Shown here: positions 21,720 through 34,600 of the stretch, piece after piece
Numbering within the stretch: position 1 is the first letter of the stretch
Layout: the number at the start of each line of letters is the position of its first letter
Assembly (NCBI GenBank): GCA_030248195.1
Contig: JASAND010011161.1
Coordinates: 1 to 64,000 of the forward strand
Reading direction: 5' to 3'
Length of the DNA stretch: 64,000 bases
From: Trissonchulus latispiculum
Taxonomy: Eukaryota > Nematoda > Enoplea > Enoplida > Ironidae
Made by a program: the position numbers and the translations under genes
The notes under the pieces: model-generated
Databases searched by the model: none
What the model was told of the DNA's origin: nothing
The model's input: only the letters and a program-made list of their open reading frames with translations

Positions 21720-24700
21720 TGTAAAGAAAATGAAAAAAAGGGAGTTTTGAATTGCCTTCTAAAAGACTTCAGAAAGTTGTGTTGGAAAACGATATAAAAG
21801 GGATGTTTCTTGCCTAGTTGCTTGATGGTGAAACCTATAACGAAAGTGGTTCATAAAAGTTAGGATCACGCCAGTTACTATCTGTGAATTGGGCTCAATA
21901 AAAAAGTTTGGGTTTACGAGGTTATCAGCTATCAGAAAACGTTCGGATTCAACCTTTTAAGCCCTTCGATCAAAAGTTACAGTGAGGGCAAGATTTAGAA
22001 ACTGGTTCTAAAGACTGTTTTTATGCTAAAATGAAATTAGTTGTTGCTGGCTGGGTCCGCCTCAACTAATGTGGACGGCAGTTCCACCCTTTCCGACAAA
22101 GTGAATAACAGATCTCTAGTTCCCGAGGCCCCACTGACCTTTCAAATCAAATTCCACTCGGAAAAGTAACGCACGAAGAAAACCAACACAGCAATTCGTT
22201 GAACTGTAAAATAGCCGTATTTTGTAAATTAGCTAAGTTTATGCTTGCTTACTGCTTAATTAATGGTTGTATTCTTGTTTACGTACGAATTGTAAATTAA
22301 TTTAACTATGTATTGTATAAGGGAAGTTGTAATTGTAATTGTACAGTTTCACTATTCTTTCGCAATTGAATTCCAAAAGAAATCTAAAACTTAATGTTCA
22401 AGTAGAAAGGACCGATGTATAGATTTTGTCTTGTTAGTGTTTTTGATTTAATAATTGTAATCTCTAAGTTGTATTTTTGGTGTTTGTCAAAATTGAATCC
22501 GTTCACCAGTAGTCGGAGTTGAGATTAGTCAATTTTAACCCCTTTTATTTTGCATCATCAACTGTATGGGGTTCATCTACAGGTCCCTACTATTGAGTTC
22601 TGTGTGTGTGAGTGAAGGCCAGTGAAGGCCAGTCTGAATGTCTAGCATTAAGTCTATGTATGTGTGAGGCTCAGCGCTACCTTTTCACGTCCCCAGAATG
22701 ACATCATACGCACAAGTCAGACAGAGGGGAATCCCTCTGAAATTAAGGCACAAGTCACCCCTGAAAGGAAGAAAGAAAGAAATTAGCAGTTAATATTAAC
22801 AAATGGGTAATAATGGGTCTCTAGCTAAGTTTTAGACTAGGTAGAAGTTTCTTTTAGCTTAGGTACGGCTTATTTCGTCTTGGGCTTCCAGGCCCCCTGT
22901 CTGTTATTACGATTTCTTCTTCTTCTCTGCTTCTCGTTTCCATCGGCTCTCCTTTCGCCTGCGCGTCTGTTTGCAAATAATATTCAGGACTATAGAAATA
23001 AAGTCCAGGACAAAGGCACTTCGAAACAAAAACGCCATAAAAGTTTAGGGCCAGGGCTGTTGGGGTACTTTGGGCCACTCGAAAACGGACCCAAAGTCAT
23101 AAAAAATTATGTAACTAAGATGACAAACAGCCCAGGCACAAATTCAAAAGAAGGAGGCTGGGTCTTCCTTTTCAAACCAGCCAATGACAGAATGCGATCA
23201 TGAAAGCAGCCAATCATCAAAAGATGATTGCAAAAGACACGAGGAAAAAGTTAACCTGAGAGCAAAATTTCAAACTCCAGTCAGTCTGTGATTTGGGGTT
23301 AGTGACGAGCGGTCGTCTGTCTCTCTCTCGCGTGGCCGAAATGCTGGGGGGAAAATCACAGACACCCCATGAGCTGTTTCGTTGGGAGAGGCTTTGCCTC
23401 TCCCCTTCTAGGATACCCCCCTTCAAAACTTTTCTCCCACTCGGACCCTAGGTTGGGATTGGGGTACACCTGGGGGGAAGGTCTATCTAAATTGGGTTTG
23501 GGCTTCAGAAGCCCGGTTTCTAAATTCCCCCTTTAGGATGAGCGGTCCCAATCCCCTTTAGGATTTATAACCTATGTAAGTGCGAGTTTAAAACCACCTA
23601 ATCGGACCTTGAGTCCCTCTCTCAAAAAAAATTATACGTTCAAATCGGGCTCTCGCCGCCCTAGACTATCTATGTACTGCCAATATTGCTTTCATGATTG
23701 TATGCTAATATCAGTTGATATTAGCTGGATTTCCCTGAATTTCCTGAAGAGGAAATTCAGGAATACGTCATTGGTGAGGGGATTTCCGATGGAGATCCCC
23801 TCTACTTGTTTTCCTAATTTAAGAGACCAACTTTCGCCACATTTCGTTCCTTTTCCTATTTTGGTCGAAAAATGCCTAAAAAGAAGAATTTCACTCTAGC
23901 TAGTCTTCCTTCCTAAATTCGCCACTTCTCGCCAATTTTGCCCAAAAGCTCCAGTCGAATCTTTTTGACTCGAAATTCCCAAACTTTTACCTGGTCTTGC
24001 GAAATCCAGTTAATATCGCTGAATCCGGCTTAAAACCAACAAGGTTTTAACCCATTTGATTCAGTTCTAGCGCAGGTCTCTCTTTGGACCTGTCCAGCTC
24101 TGCTCTGCTCCGTTCCGATCCTCGCTGTTCTGTTCCTCATCGCCAGCTGCTCAGATCCCGTGGATCTCGCTTGGTTCTTGCCCGGATATCAGCCTGTGCC
24201 GTGGTCCTTGGTCTCTGCTTGATTTGCCAGTGTGAGTGACGCCGTTCCGGATCACCCCTGGACCTTCGCTCCCTGGTTCTCTGATCTGCCTGTGCTGCTC
24301 TGTCCGGATCTCTCGGAATTCAGCTGCCAAACGTCAGTTTGCTGAGCCTTCTCTGAGTCTTAGAATCTTTGCTGAGAGCCATCCTCTGGCTTAGGGACAC
24401 ACCTTGAGAACTCTAGGACAGTCATATTGGGATTTGGAGTGTGGGTTGGATGTTAAGCTGGTTCTATTGAAGAATTCGAAGATCCTTGCCCAAAATCATT
24501 AACTTTTAACTGTTTACCTTGTTTTTGTTTTTAAAAAATGCCTGCTATCTTTTTGCCTGAAAACTTCTGTTCTTTGATCTGCTCTATTTTTGTCTGTTCT
24601 ACCAAATCTGCTCAAATTCTCTCTCTTTAACTTTTTAATCAATTTCTAAAGTTACAGGTCGTCCTCTTAGTAGAGGATAGAATAGTTATTGGTTTTCTGC

Positions 24701-24877
24701 TGGTGCGTATTGCTGGTAACTATTCGTGACCCGGGACGGGTGGACTTGTGCACACTTTTCAGGTACATATAGGGAGCATATAGGGAACTTCCCCCCTCCT
24801 CGACCCCGAAAATCAAATCATTGTGTGACTGCGAATCAGTTCGCAGTCTGAGAGTAACGAGTACTGTTTAGGTGAGT
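21720..24877 (+). repeat. 3' LTR
   Basis: Aligns with 6803-9934 throughout, with scattered substitutions and small indels (for example a short insertion near 24032). It keeps the three stem-loops (23704-23801) and the terminal AG|GTGAGT donor. Stem 3 reads GGAGATCCCC here against GGAAATCCC in the 5' copy, and pairing is retained. Confidence 0.88.
23704..23801 (+). other. Three consecutive stem-loops in the 3' LTR
   Basis: Same order and spacing as 8770-8867. The first two stems are identical. The third differs by a substitution and an added C that remove the bulge. Confidence 0.8.
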
Positions 24878-25212
24878 GTGCTTGTGTGCGTGTGTGTGGC
24901 AACCAGTAGGCTAAAATATTAATCTAACCAAAATTTTACTAGGTTTCAGCTCTAGTTCTTCTTCTGCTAAGATTTCGGAGTAGGGACCTGTGACTGATCA
25001 TAGATTTGGGTTTAGTTGTTAGGCGGTGAACGGATTCCTCTTGTATCAGTTTTGCAATAGATTTGTAGTGTACTTGATCTTGTGTGTTTGTGCTGGTTGA
25101 TATTGAGGTAATTTGGCATAGTAAATAGTTAATTAGGATCGGAAGCTTAAGTCGTTGTAGTTGATACTAGGTTGGATAGGAAACCGCTGAGTCGACGATA
25201 TCCGGTAAATAG
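24878..25212 (+). other. Leader-like sequence after the 3' LTR
   Basis: Continues from the LTR splice donor with a TG-rich run, then unique sequence. It may be the genuine 5' leader of this element family, missing from the 5' end of the 18-kb copy. If so, a second, truncated element shares the LTR. TGGCAACCAG near 24897 could be a primer site, but I cannot match it to a tRNA. Confidence 0.35.
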
Positions 25213-25635
25213 ATCAGTCTGGAGCCCATTGAGTTTGTCTACGGAGACGCTGACGACGAAGGAAATCTTAGTGATATTAGTGAGCCTGAGAACCAACTGA
25301 ATCTGCCGTTTCATCAGTGTCCTGAGTGTCACAACCAGTACAGCTTTAGCATACTTTTCCTAGTTCACGAGGGTAGTTCTCTAGTTGAGCCTGAGCATTC
25401 GGAGGTAACCTTCTATTGCAACTGTTCTCAGCCGTGGAATCGTGCTGAGATTGAAGCTTGGACTGTTGATAGCGAGCCCGAAGGAAGCCCTCATACGGAG
25501 CCCTGGTCTTGCGTGTTCGAGTGTGACAGTTGTTCCGACTTCAAGGTTCTCTTCTGTTGTGCAGTGACCCCTGGTACTGATCCGTGGGTGGCAGTTAAGC
25601 ATCGCAACTGTTCCCTTGATAAGTACTGGCCTTGA
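25213..25635 (+). CDS. Cys-rich ORF without ATG, unknown
   Basis: An open frame of about 140 codons from just after a TAG at 25210-25212 to TGA at 25633-25635. It has no ATG, so it would need splicing or be a truncated exon. It is acidic at first (DADDEGNLSDISEPEN), then has paired cysteines (CPECHNQY, FYCNCSQPW, CVFECDSCSDF, LFCC) that suggest a zinc-binding fold. Coding-like composition and its position after an LTR with a splice donor suggest it belongs to the retroelement family. No homologous family recognised. Confidence 0.45.
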   Translation: MSLEPIEFVYGDADDEGNLSDISEPENQLNLPFHQCPECHNQYSFSILFLVHEGSSLVEPEHSEVTFYCNCSQPWNRAEIEAWTVDSEPEGSPHTEPWSCVFECDSCSDFKVLFCCAVTPGTDPWVAVKHRNCSLDKYWP

Positions 25636-25979
25636 GGCACTAGTGAACTCACGTACCCAACAGGCGGACCGTCTGGATTAGGTTAGACCCACACTAGGCT
25701 AGCTTGATCCGTAGACCTAAGAGTTGATCCCAGCATCTTCTCGCTGTCTGCGCTCTCTGTGTAGACGTGTTAGGGACCTGCCCTTGTATATGTCAGCGTA
25801 AAACTGTAGAATCAGGAATTCTGCAGAATAACTGAAATTTTCAGGAATTCTACAGAATCCCTGAACATTTCGGTAAAACTGTGGAACACAGGCAAATCTT
25901 ATTTTTTTTTCAGTTTTTCTGGTTTTTTCAGTCATTGGTATTCTTTTTTCTCTTCGGCAAAAAACTGGAGTATTGTTGA

Positions 25980-26699
25980 TTATTTTTTATTTATTCATTT
26001 TTTTCCGGGAATTCGGGATTGTGCAGACTACTGTGTTTATTTTCAGTCCTCATTCTCAAATTCAATTTTTCAGTCCTCATTTAGTTCCTTCCTTTTCTTT
26101 TTCCTTGTCTTTGGTTGGTTTTTTCGTAAATTAATTTACCATATTGTTTAAAATTTACTTTTTTTGTTAGTGCTAATTTTTTTATTAGACGCAACGAAAG
26201 TTTTTAAATTATATACTCAATCAATCATTAAAGTTTGAAATCACCAATTATCAAAATATTTAATTTTTAACATTAGGTCAAACGTTACTACTTCCCCTAC
26301 TTTTTTCTCACTTTTTAGAAGCAGTCAACCATTATTGAAGTTTTAACTTACCAAATTAAAGTTTTAAAGTCTGACCAAAAAATTGCTTTGTTTATACTGA
26401 TTTTTAATTTTTTATTTTTAATTTGAAAAAATTAAAATTCATCAAAAGAAGCCGAACATGGGCTAATTTTCCACCAAACAGGTAGTTGCGAACGTGTTTA
26501 AAAACAGTTTTGTTTACATTGATTGAGATATGAAATAATGATTGCTTGTAAACAGTTTGAAAAAGTACGAAATCTGATGTTGAAAAATTTAAAACATTAT
26601 TATATATAATTGGTTATTTCGAAAAATTTAAAATATTATTATAATTGGTTATTTCGAAAAATTTAAAAACATTTTTATAATTGGTTATTTCAAATTTTA
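25980..26699 (+). other. AT-rich 5' region of the RT element
   Basis: Very AT-rich and without coding. It contains three short repeats of AATTGGTTATTTCGAAAAATTTAAA type (26605-26690) just before the RT frame. These are identical in the other copy. Confidence 0.6.
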
Positions 26700-27841
26700 A
26701 TGTTTGAATACGTTTGTTTAATATTCAAATACGACTTACATAACTTATTAAGCAGTTATAAGGAAAAGTTTGTGTTTACTCCTGTAGATAAGGCATCACA
26801 AAATATAGCTATCATTTGTAAAGAATTTTACATTTATTCTGTATTTAAGGAACTAGGAATACTAAATACTACAAACAACAACACTTATCGTGAAATTCAA
26901 CCAGATAATGAAAATAGTATAATAAATAGAATAAATGCATTTTGTAAATCTCTTAATATCAGCTGTAATGACAACAACAAACTATCATTTATCTATATAA
27001 TTCCAAAATTTCACAAAACTCCCATAAAATTCAGAACTATAATAGCTAGTCGTAACACTTCTTGCAGTCCTCTTTTAATTACTCTAGATAAAATATTCAA
27101 GCTTATTTCCATAAGTAGAAATAGGCGAAGTAAAATATTGGAATGTACTACAAACTGTAATCCTTTTTGGATCATCGATAGCAATAAACCTATACTAAAA
27201 ACACTACAACAGTTAAATGGAAATAAAATGGCCCAAACAATTAATACTTATGACTTTACTACCTTGTATACTACATTGCAGCATAACACTATCATTTCTG
27301 CTTTAAGCCATATAATAAACAACGATGTGACTAACCGTATTCATATACGATATGGCAAAGCGTATTGGGGAAACGGTGCACCTAAATATACTACATACAC
27401 TAAAACCGATATTATAAATATGTTACATTTTTTAATAGAAACACTTACTTTAAAATGGGCAACAAATTGTTTCTTCAACAAATTGGTATACCAATGGGAA
27501 CAAATGCTGCCCCAACAATAGCTAATCTAACCTTAAGCTATTTTGAGCATAAATTTATAACCGATAAAGATAATTCACACCTGGCTAAGTTTCTTATCTA
27601 CGTATATAGATACATTGACGATGTCACAACCATTAATGACCACAACGTCTTGGAAAGAAATCAAACTAAAATTTATCCCCCAGATTTAGAACTAAATAAA
27701 GTTAATTCAAGTAATAAAGAAGCGAATGTACTGGACTTAAACATAAGTATCTCTAATGAAACTTTCACTACTAAAATGTATGACAAAAGGGAAGATTTCG
27801 ATTTTTGTACTTACAAATTCCCTCCCTGTATCGCATCGTAG
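26700..27841 (+). pseudogene. Penelope/TERT-related reverse transcriptase, frameshifted (copy 1)
   Basis: Frame one (26700-27521) has an ADKG-like block (TPVDKASQNIAIICKEFY), a block like PLE PKIHK (YIIPKFHKTPIKFRTIIASR) and motif A (YDFTTLYTTLQHNTI). A one-base frame change near 27450 moves the sense frame to 27455-27841. This holds motif B (IGIPMGTNAAPTIANLTL), motif C (YRYIDDVTTI) and the thumb-proximal IYPPDLELNKVNSS. The frame ends at 27839-27841, and related sequence decays downstream. The order and wording of the motifs resemble Penelope-like RTs more than LTR or LINE RTs. No GIY-YIG endonuclease is present. Confidence 0.75.
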
Positions 27842-28362
27842 GTGTTGATTCATATTTGTTATCTATTGTACCCTCAGTATTTTGAGTAGCTTGCTTATGC
27901 ATGGTAATCGCTACCCCAAGGATGTTTTATGCACAGAATATATTATGTTTCTTATTGGCCTATGTGTATGTTCTTATTGGTACCTATCGTTCTAAAACTT
28001 TTCTCTTGGTTGATCGTAAAATGATTGTAAAAGGTTGGCTGACTATATTTGAAACAACAGGAACTGTATGAGCATTGAAAATTTGAATTTGATAATGAAA
28101 ATTGAAAATAAAAACGGTATTCTGCGGAATTCCTCAAAATTTGAGGAAAACTGTTGAATAATTCAAGTTTAACCATAGTTCCACAGTTTTCCTGAACAAA
28201 ATAAGGAATTCTACAGAATCCCTGAAAATATCAGGAAAACTGTAGAATAAATCAAGTTTCGCCGTAATTCTACAGTTTTACTGAAATGGTCAGGAATTCT
28301 GTAAAATTCCTGAAAATTTCAGTAATTCTGCAGAATTCCTGATTCTACAGTTTTACGGTGAC

Positions 28363-28712
28363 ATATATATACCTTATCTCAAATTTTGGGGGAGGGTCTC
28401 AGCAGAAACTTTACTAGAAAAAGTGCAATTTTTGCATATTTTGAGCGAATTTAGCGCTAAATTAGCTATTTTACAGCCATTGTAGAGCAAAATCATCAGT
28501 TTTTAACGATTGGTTTTGGAAATTTTTCAAAAATTTAAAAAATAAAATTTCCATTAATTTTTTGTCTGACTTGGCCTTCCTGTCACCGTCCCTTGGCTCT
28601 GAGTTTGCTAGCCCTTGTACCGAACCTCCAATTTTTGAGTGGTCCCGTTCCCGTACTCCCCCCATACCCCTCCTTGTTAAAGTGTGACCACACCTAGGGT
28701 GATGGGGTGCCC
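28363..28712. other. Spacer, no gene seen
   Basis: AT-rich, then a short stretch leading into the G/C-run element. Nothing coding. Confidence 0.4.
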
Positions 28713-29314
28713 CCATAGGTGTAATTGGGGGAGGTTGGGGGGGGTTCCCCCCCAGCCATTTGTACAAACCACCCCCAAACATTTTTTGGGGCCCCCGCCC
28801 CCCGCCCCCCCACTGGGGGGGGGGGTAGTCGCGCCGAGGGCGCTAAAAATTGGCGAAATATCGGGTATTTTTAGGGTAAATTTTGCAAAATTTTTCAAAA
28901 ATGTCCAAATTTTTGGCTTAAAGTGTTCATTATTGCGTGAAATACACGTTTTCAAAAGTTTCCGGGGGAGGGGGCCCCTACCCAAATCCCCGTTACACCT
29001 ATGCTTTAAACACGAAAACTTGATTACCAGCATGTTTCTAACTCCAAAATAGGGTAAATATTGAGTCAGAAAGTCCATAAAACCGTTAAAAACGTGTATT
29101 TCTCGCAATAATAAACACTTTAAGACAAAAATTTGGACTTTTTGAAAAATTTTGCAGAATTTACCATAAAAATACCCAATTTTTGGCCAATTTTTCCCGC
29201 CTTCGGCGCGACTACCCACTGCCCCAGTTGGGGGGGGGGGACGGGGGCCCCCAAAAATTTTTGGGGGTTTGTAAAAATGGCTGGGGGGTTAACCCCCCCC
29301 AATTACACCTATGG
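28713..29314. mobile_element. Fold-back element C with G/C runs
   Basis: The arms start CCATAGGTGTAATT (28713) and end AATTACACCTATGG (29314). Their inner parts pair over about 230 bp (for example TTAAAGTGTTCATTATTGCG with CGCAATAATAAACACTTTAA). GCGCCGAGGGCGC and CGCCTTCGGCGCG lie at equivalent arm positions. The loop is about 150 bp and includes CAAATCCCCGTTACACCTATG, a phrase that recurs at 29534-29555. It is not coding. The Gly/Pro frames here come from the G runs. Confidence 0.75.
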
Positions 29315-30300
29315 CTTAAAGGCCCTGTCTAACGTTAAAATTAGTTAATGGTTGGATGTTTTTTGGCATTAGCAATGGCTGAAAATGCGATTTTTGGCAT
29401 AAAAATTGAAAAAATTTTTGGGGGAGGTTTGGGGGGGGTCTTGGGGGGGTTTGGGGGGTCATGGGGGGGGGGTTGGGGGAGGTCAAAAAAGGGAACCCGC
29501 CCCCAAAATTTGGGGGGAGGGGGCCTCTCCCAACCCAAATCCCCGTTACACCTATGCCACCCCCTAACCCCCCACACTGGGCCTCAGAAAATCCAAAAAC
29601 TGGCCTAAAAATGCAAACTTTTCCGTATTTTAACTCGTTTTCCGTGAAAACAAGGCTTGTTTTGACAGTTTTAGGCGTTTATACGCGTTTGTAACCGATT
29701 GTAAGTCAAAATTTGAGAAAAATGTTTCCAAAAAATTACCATTTTTGGGCTAAATTTAGCTAACTTTTGGCTCCAAAAAGGGCCGGGGGGCCCGGGGAGG
29801 GGGGTTGGGGTGTGTAGCCGAAAGTTTCTGTAAGTATTAGCAGGAAACCTTAAATAAACACATTTATACGTTTGCTTAATAGAGTCTATTAATTAAATTA
29901 GTATAGGTTTACCTAGCTTCTTTCCATTATGTGTGGTCCAGGTGACCAAAATCTGGAATGATGCCATTTCAAGCGAAATTTTTCAATGTCGTCAAAAATA
30001 GCGAATTTTCACAAAAACAGGCCGGGTTTAGCTTTAAATGCAATAAAAACACGTTTTCTATGTGATGCTTAAAATGAAAAATCAAGCAAATTTCAAAAAT
30101 TTCCAAAATTTGCCTATGTTTATGTATATATTGCCATGGGGGAAAACCCACATTTTCGGATTTTGGCTGGAACTTTTTTATTATAAGGGCTAGATGAGAA
30201 CATTATATACCTTCGTACTTGGCGTACTTAGATCTATTTTTAAGCCCATTTGAACTTCTCTAGGTTGTACCGTTAGGCCGGTATAATGCAAACAGAAGCG
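29315..30300. other. G-run repeat remnants and AT-rich spacer
   Basis: Bases 29415-29560 contain long G runs and the phrase CCAAATCCCCGTTACACCTATG shared with element C, so they are likely a broken relative. The rest is AT-rich with no gene. Confidence 0.5.
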
Positions 30301-31560
30301 GGGGGAAACCCTATGGGGAAAAACCCAAAAGGGGGAAACCCACCCCTCGCAGGTCTCAAAAATTATCGTAGCGCTATTCTGACACTTCCGGTGTAAAATT
30401 CAACTCTTTTTAGGTAGTATAAATAAAAACCCGATCTAGGTACCTTTTTTGAGATTTCATGTGCCATTGAAAATGCAGCATCGAACAGACAGGTTTTATA
30501 ATGTTTAACACATAAACATAATGCAATTTTTGAAAAATGCTAAAAACGATGTATATAACTCGATAAAACTTATTAGTCTATCGCGTAGAGAATGGTTTTT
30601 TACTTTGATTTGGCTGTTAAAATTCACAATTGGACCTGTCCTGCATGCATTAACATGGGGTCCGATTCTGGGGGGGTCTACCCCGACCTCAGCGAGGGGT
30701 CTATCCTTGAAAACTTCCAAAATTTTAAGGGGGTCTGCCCCAAAATTAGCAAAAATTGCTAATTTTTAACGTTTTTGACCAAAAAGTTGTAAAAAACTGA
30801 CAATTTTTAGCGATTTTCATGAAATTTTTTGAAAAAATCGCTAAAATTTACTAATAAATTACCTATTTCTGGTAAAAATCGGTAAGGGGTCTACCCTTTT
30901 TTCCTTTCTGGACTAGAGGGTCTGCCCTTTTTCCTTTTCGCTGAGGGGGTCTACCCGTTTTTGTCGGTCTGGGCGGGGGTACCCCCCATTCCCCCTCACG
31001 TTATCCGTATCCTATGGTCCTGGGTCCTCCAATACCGAAATGGCACTTTGAGGCTTTTTGGCCCCTAGCTAGCCAGGGAAGCAAAATGTCCAAATCTGAC
31101 ACCATAGGACGATGCAGAGTCCTCGATAGTACCGTGCTATAGTGTCGAATTGTTTCCCTGTTTGGTTGTTAAAAAATTTTTCAAAACAATTTGGTGAGTT
31201 TTCCCCCCAAGTGGGAGTTTCCCCCGCCACATTTGGCAATGTGCCAGAGACCAACGGTGCATCGGATCGATCTAATTTTGGCTGTATAAGGGGAAGACTT
31301 GCCATCATTGCAGATACTTACAAAACTTTTCTAGCCCAATCCAGTCAAAAGTTACATCGGTCCAAAGTTTTGCAAAATTTTGGAATGGTTGGACCAAAAA
31401 GTAGGTGTCACTTTCAAAATGTCATAAAATGAGCAGGAGTGAACCAAATGACTTTATCTTTGCATACATAGGTAAGAAAGAGTCTCGCTTTCTGCTGCTA
31501 TGTTTTGGAGCTCATAGCTCCAAACCTTGGTCCAGGAGGCGGGAGGGTTTTTCCCCAATA
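30301..31560. other. Spacer with GGGGTCTACCC motif cluster
   Basis: Between about 30655 and 30990 the phrase GGGGTCTACCC or a close variant (GGTCTGCCC) appears at least five times, separated by AT-rich 40-80 base gaps. This resembles subterminal motif arrays of DNA transposons. No coding sequence recognised. Confidence 0.5.
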
Positions 31561-31587
31561 AAGGGGGTGGGTTCACCCCCATGACTA

Positions 31588-31608
31588 TATATATACATAT
31601 ATATACAT

Positions 31609-31678
<70 letters not shown>
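31588..31678. repeat. (AT)n microsatellite
   Basis: Mostly pure TA dinucleotides, abutting the left end of fold-back element B. Confidence 0.95.
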
Positions 31679-31681
<3 letters not shown>

Positions 31682-34600
31682 TCACTGTCTGGAATTTTCG
31701 ACCCGGCTTGGCCAAGATTTTTTCGACCCTCACGGATTTCGCTCTACTTTTGGTAGTTGATACCCCTAGCCTGAGTAAGGGGGAAAGTGGTCAAAAATCA
31801 GTGTTAATAGCGAAGGTCTACGTTGTCGTGGCTGGGAGGTGCGCATGTTTGAATGGCCAGCCTATTGTCTATATACCTAGTTTCTTTTCTTGACGATTTT
31901 CTCTTTGACCAGGGCTCCCCCAGTTGTTGGCATCATAGCAGCAGGATAATATATTAAAAAAAAAAGAAATGAGAAGCATCAGATGCCCATGTAAGGTGGA
32001 GTCGAACTGAAAGTCACAATGAATGCAAAAAAGCCACATTATTGGTATTGGCTAGTCTATTATTGCTATTACCTTATTTGCAAAAATGGTGTTATATCAA
32101 CTTCTCTTTTGTTTCAGAGGTTAGTTGGTAACGAAAGATGACGTTGCCAACGATATTTTTGTCCAATCTAAGTATTAAGAGTGAAGAACATGTTTAATTT
32201 AAGCTTTTACGTTTACTTTAACATCTGAAAATGCATCGGTCAGTTGTGGTGTGCGGGAATTCTACTGAATATCTTCTATTTCCTTAGCATATGCTTCAAG
32301 GGCGTTAATCTTTTATGGTATATATGTAGACTTTTCTGGTATGCTTGCCCAAATTTTTAAATGTCTGCAGTGCCCGAAATGATTCGTATTGCTTCACATA
32401 GTCCTGTTTAGGTAGGACAGTCGAAGTTTCCAACGGCGAAGTCGCCCAAAAGGGGTCGCAAAAATGCTCCCACAAGGGGTAAGAAAATTGGCCACAAGGG
32501 GCATGAAAATTGCTCAAACTTACTGGGTTTTACGACTAAAATTTCCAAAAAATTTCCATTGATGCAGTTCTAGTTTGCCCTTCTTGCGAAGTCCGAAAAA
32601 TATAAATTGTTGGTTGTGAATTCAAAGATGTTGAGGGGTCTGGGTTTGCCTTTAGGAGAAAAGTAGGGGTGAGAACACGGGTGGACAAGGGGGGGGGAGG
32701 GGAATTTCCCTCCCCCCTCGGCGAAGTTGCCCAAAAGGGGTCGCGAAAATGCTCCCACAAGGGGTAAGAAAGATCCCAAAAAATATATACTAGGTTTTGC
32801 GACTAAATTTTCAAAAAATTTCCGGCTTCGCCAGAAGTTTTCTCTTAAATTCACTATTCTTTTGCTAGAAAACGTCTGAGGGACGTTGTTATAGCTAAAA
32901 ATAGCTGTTTTTTGAAAACGTCAATGATCGCTAAAAAGCCGCTTGCAAAAGTACGCATAATAAGAAAAAACGCTCTCACAAGTAGCTTGATTCCACAATG
33001 GTCAGTGAAATTTGACCTCCCGTTCAGGTATGGGTTGGGAACCTTCACTAGTGGGGATGGTCAAAAGCGGGAGGGACGTGCAGTGGTCTAAAATCACCAA
33101 AACTGCAGTAACAAGAGTTGTTTTCTACATATTGTTATAACTACGTAAGCTAAAAAGTGCTCAAAAACTTTGTTCTAGCACCAAAGACAATTTTAAACAG
33201 AAATTACGGCGAACTCGGAAAATTTTGAAATTTTTGGCCAAAGATCCTTAAACTTTGCAAGCTCACGGATAGTGTGGGAACGCCCAAAAGGTTGGGACGG
33301 GGCCCAGCGGGTGACCCTCCGCTCCCCCCACTAAAGTAAACCCAATGGATTGGGCTATGAAGTATCTCCACACATTGCGAAGAACAGTTTGCATGGTACG
33401 GGGCCATGGCCAAAACGATGGCTCACTACTCGTTTGTGCAAGGTGGTAAGAAATGCTGCCGTCTGAAAAATCTATGGCAACTTGTACTTCAAAATTTGCC
33501 AAAATCGCCATTTTCGGATAATGGTAACCCAAAATCGAAAACGCCGTGTGGAAGCTTCTCAAAGCCTTAGTAGCAAATCTTCACTACTTGAGCTGACATT
33601 TGGTGTGGGTATATTTTTGACCGCGCTGAGTTCAGAAATTTTCAATTTCTAAAAATTTGAGGCTTTTCGATTGCGGGTTACCATTTATCGAAAATGGCGA
33701 TTTTGGCAATTTTTGAAGATTGAAGTTGCCATAGATTTTTCAGACGGCAGCATTTATTACCACCTTGCACAAACGAGTAGTGAGCCATCGTTTTGGCCAT
33801 GGCCCCGTACCATGCAAACTGTTCTTCGCAATGTGTGGAGATACCTCATAGCCCAATCCATTGGGTTTACTTTAGTGGGGGGAGCGGAGGGTCACCCGCT
33901 GGGCCCCGTCCCAATCTTTTGGGCGTTCCCACACTATCCGTGAGCTTACAAAGTTGATCTTTGGTCAAAAATTTCAAAATTTTCCGAGTTCGCCGTAATT
34001 TCAATCTAAAATAGTTTTTGGTGCTAGAACAAAGTTTTTGAGCACTTTTTAGCTTACGTAGTTATAACAATATATAGAAAACAACTCTTCATCCCCACTA
34101 GTGAAAGTTCCCAACCCATACCTGAACGGTAGGTCAAATTTCACTGACCATTGTGGAATCAAATCGCTTGTGAGAGCGTTTTTGCGACCCCTTTTGGGCG
34201 ACTTCGCCGTTGGAAACTTCGACTGTCCTACCTAAACAGGACAATGTGAAGCAATACGAATCATTTCGGGCACTGCAGACATTTAAAAATTTGGGCAAGC
34301 ATACCAGAAAAGTCTACATATATACCATAAAAGATTAACGCCCTTGAAGCATATGCTAAGGAAATAGAAGATATTCAGTAGAATTCCCGCATACAACAAC
34401 TGACCGATGCATTTTCAGATGTTAAAGTAAACGTAAAAGCTTAAATTAAACATGTTCTTCACTCTTAATACTTAGATTGGACAAAAATATCGTTGGCAAC
34501 GTCATCTTTCGTTACCAACTAACCTCTCAAACAAAAGAGAAGTTGATATAACACCATTTTTGCAAATAAGGTAATAGCAATAATAGACTAGCCAATACCA

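Larger units (their letters stand above)
6803..24877 (+). mobile_element. 18-kb Ty3/gypsy-type LTR retroelement, defective
   Basis: Two direct repeats of about 3.1 kb (6803-9934 and 21720-24877) bracket a 11.8-kb interior. The interior order is membrane segment, aspartic protease, partial RT (in a tandem duplication), RNase H, integrase with GPY/F module and OTU domain, NADAR ORF and proline-rich ORF. A purine run (GGGAGGGA) directly precedes the second LTR, as expected of a polypurine tract. No gag zinc knuckle is visible, and no tRNA-like primer site follows the first LTR. The sequence after 9934 begins inside a coding frame, so a 5' interior deletion is likely. The LTRs differ by several percent by eye, so insertion is not recent. 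No target duplication was found. Confidence 0.88.
25792..28362 (+). mobile_element. RT element with long inverted repeats, copy 1
   Basis: The ends are inverted: the left starts GTCAGCGTAAAACTGTAGAA, and the right ends with the near-complement TTTTACGGTGAC. The right inverted repeat is about 280 bp and contains many copies of GGAATTCTRCAGAATYCCTGA-like palindromes. The left one is shortened after about 100 bp and replaced by T-rich sequence. Short AT sequence flanks both ends, so a target duplication is ambiguous. One reverse-transcriptase frame lies inside. Its partner at 35734-38243 is nearly identical. No endonuclease domain is visible. Confidence 0.8.

Noticed and set aside
6795..24885. 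Target duplication of the 18-kb element
   Set aside because: The bases left of 6803 do not recur after 24877; the right edge may be recombinant.
28677..29694. Gly/Pro-rich frames
   Set aside because: Products of G and C runs in the fold-back element and its relative.
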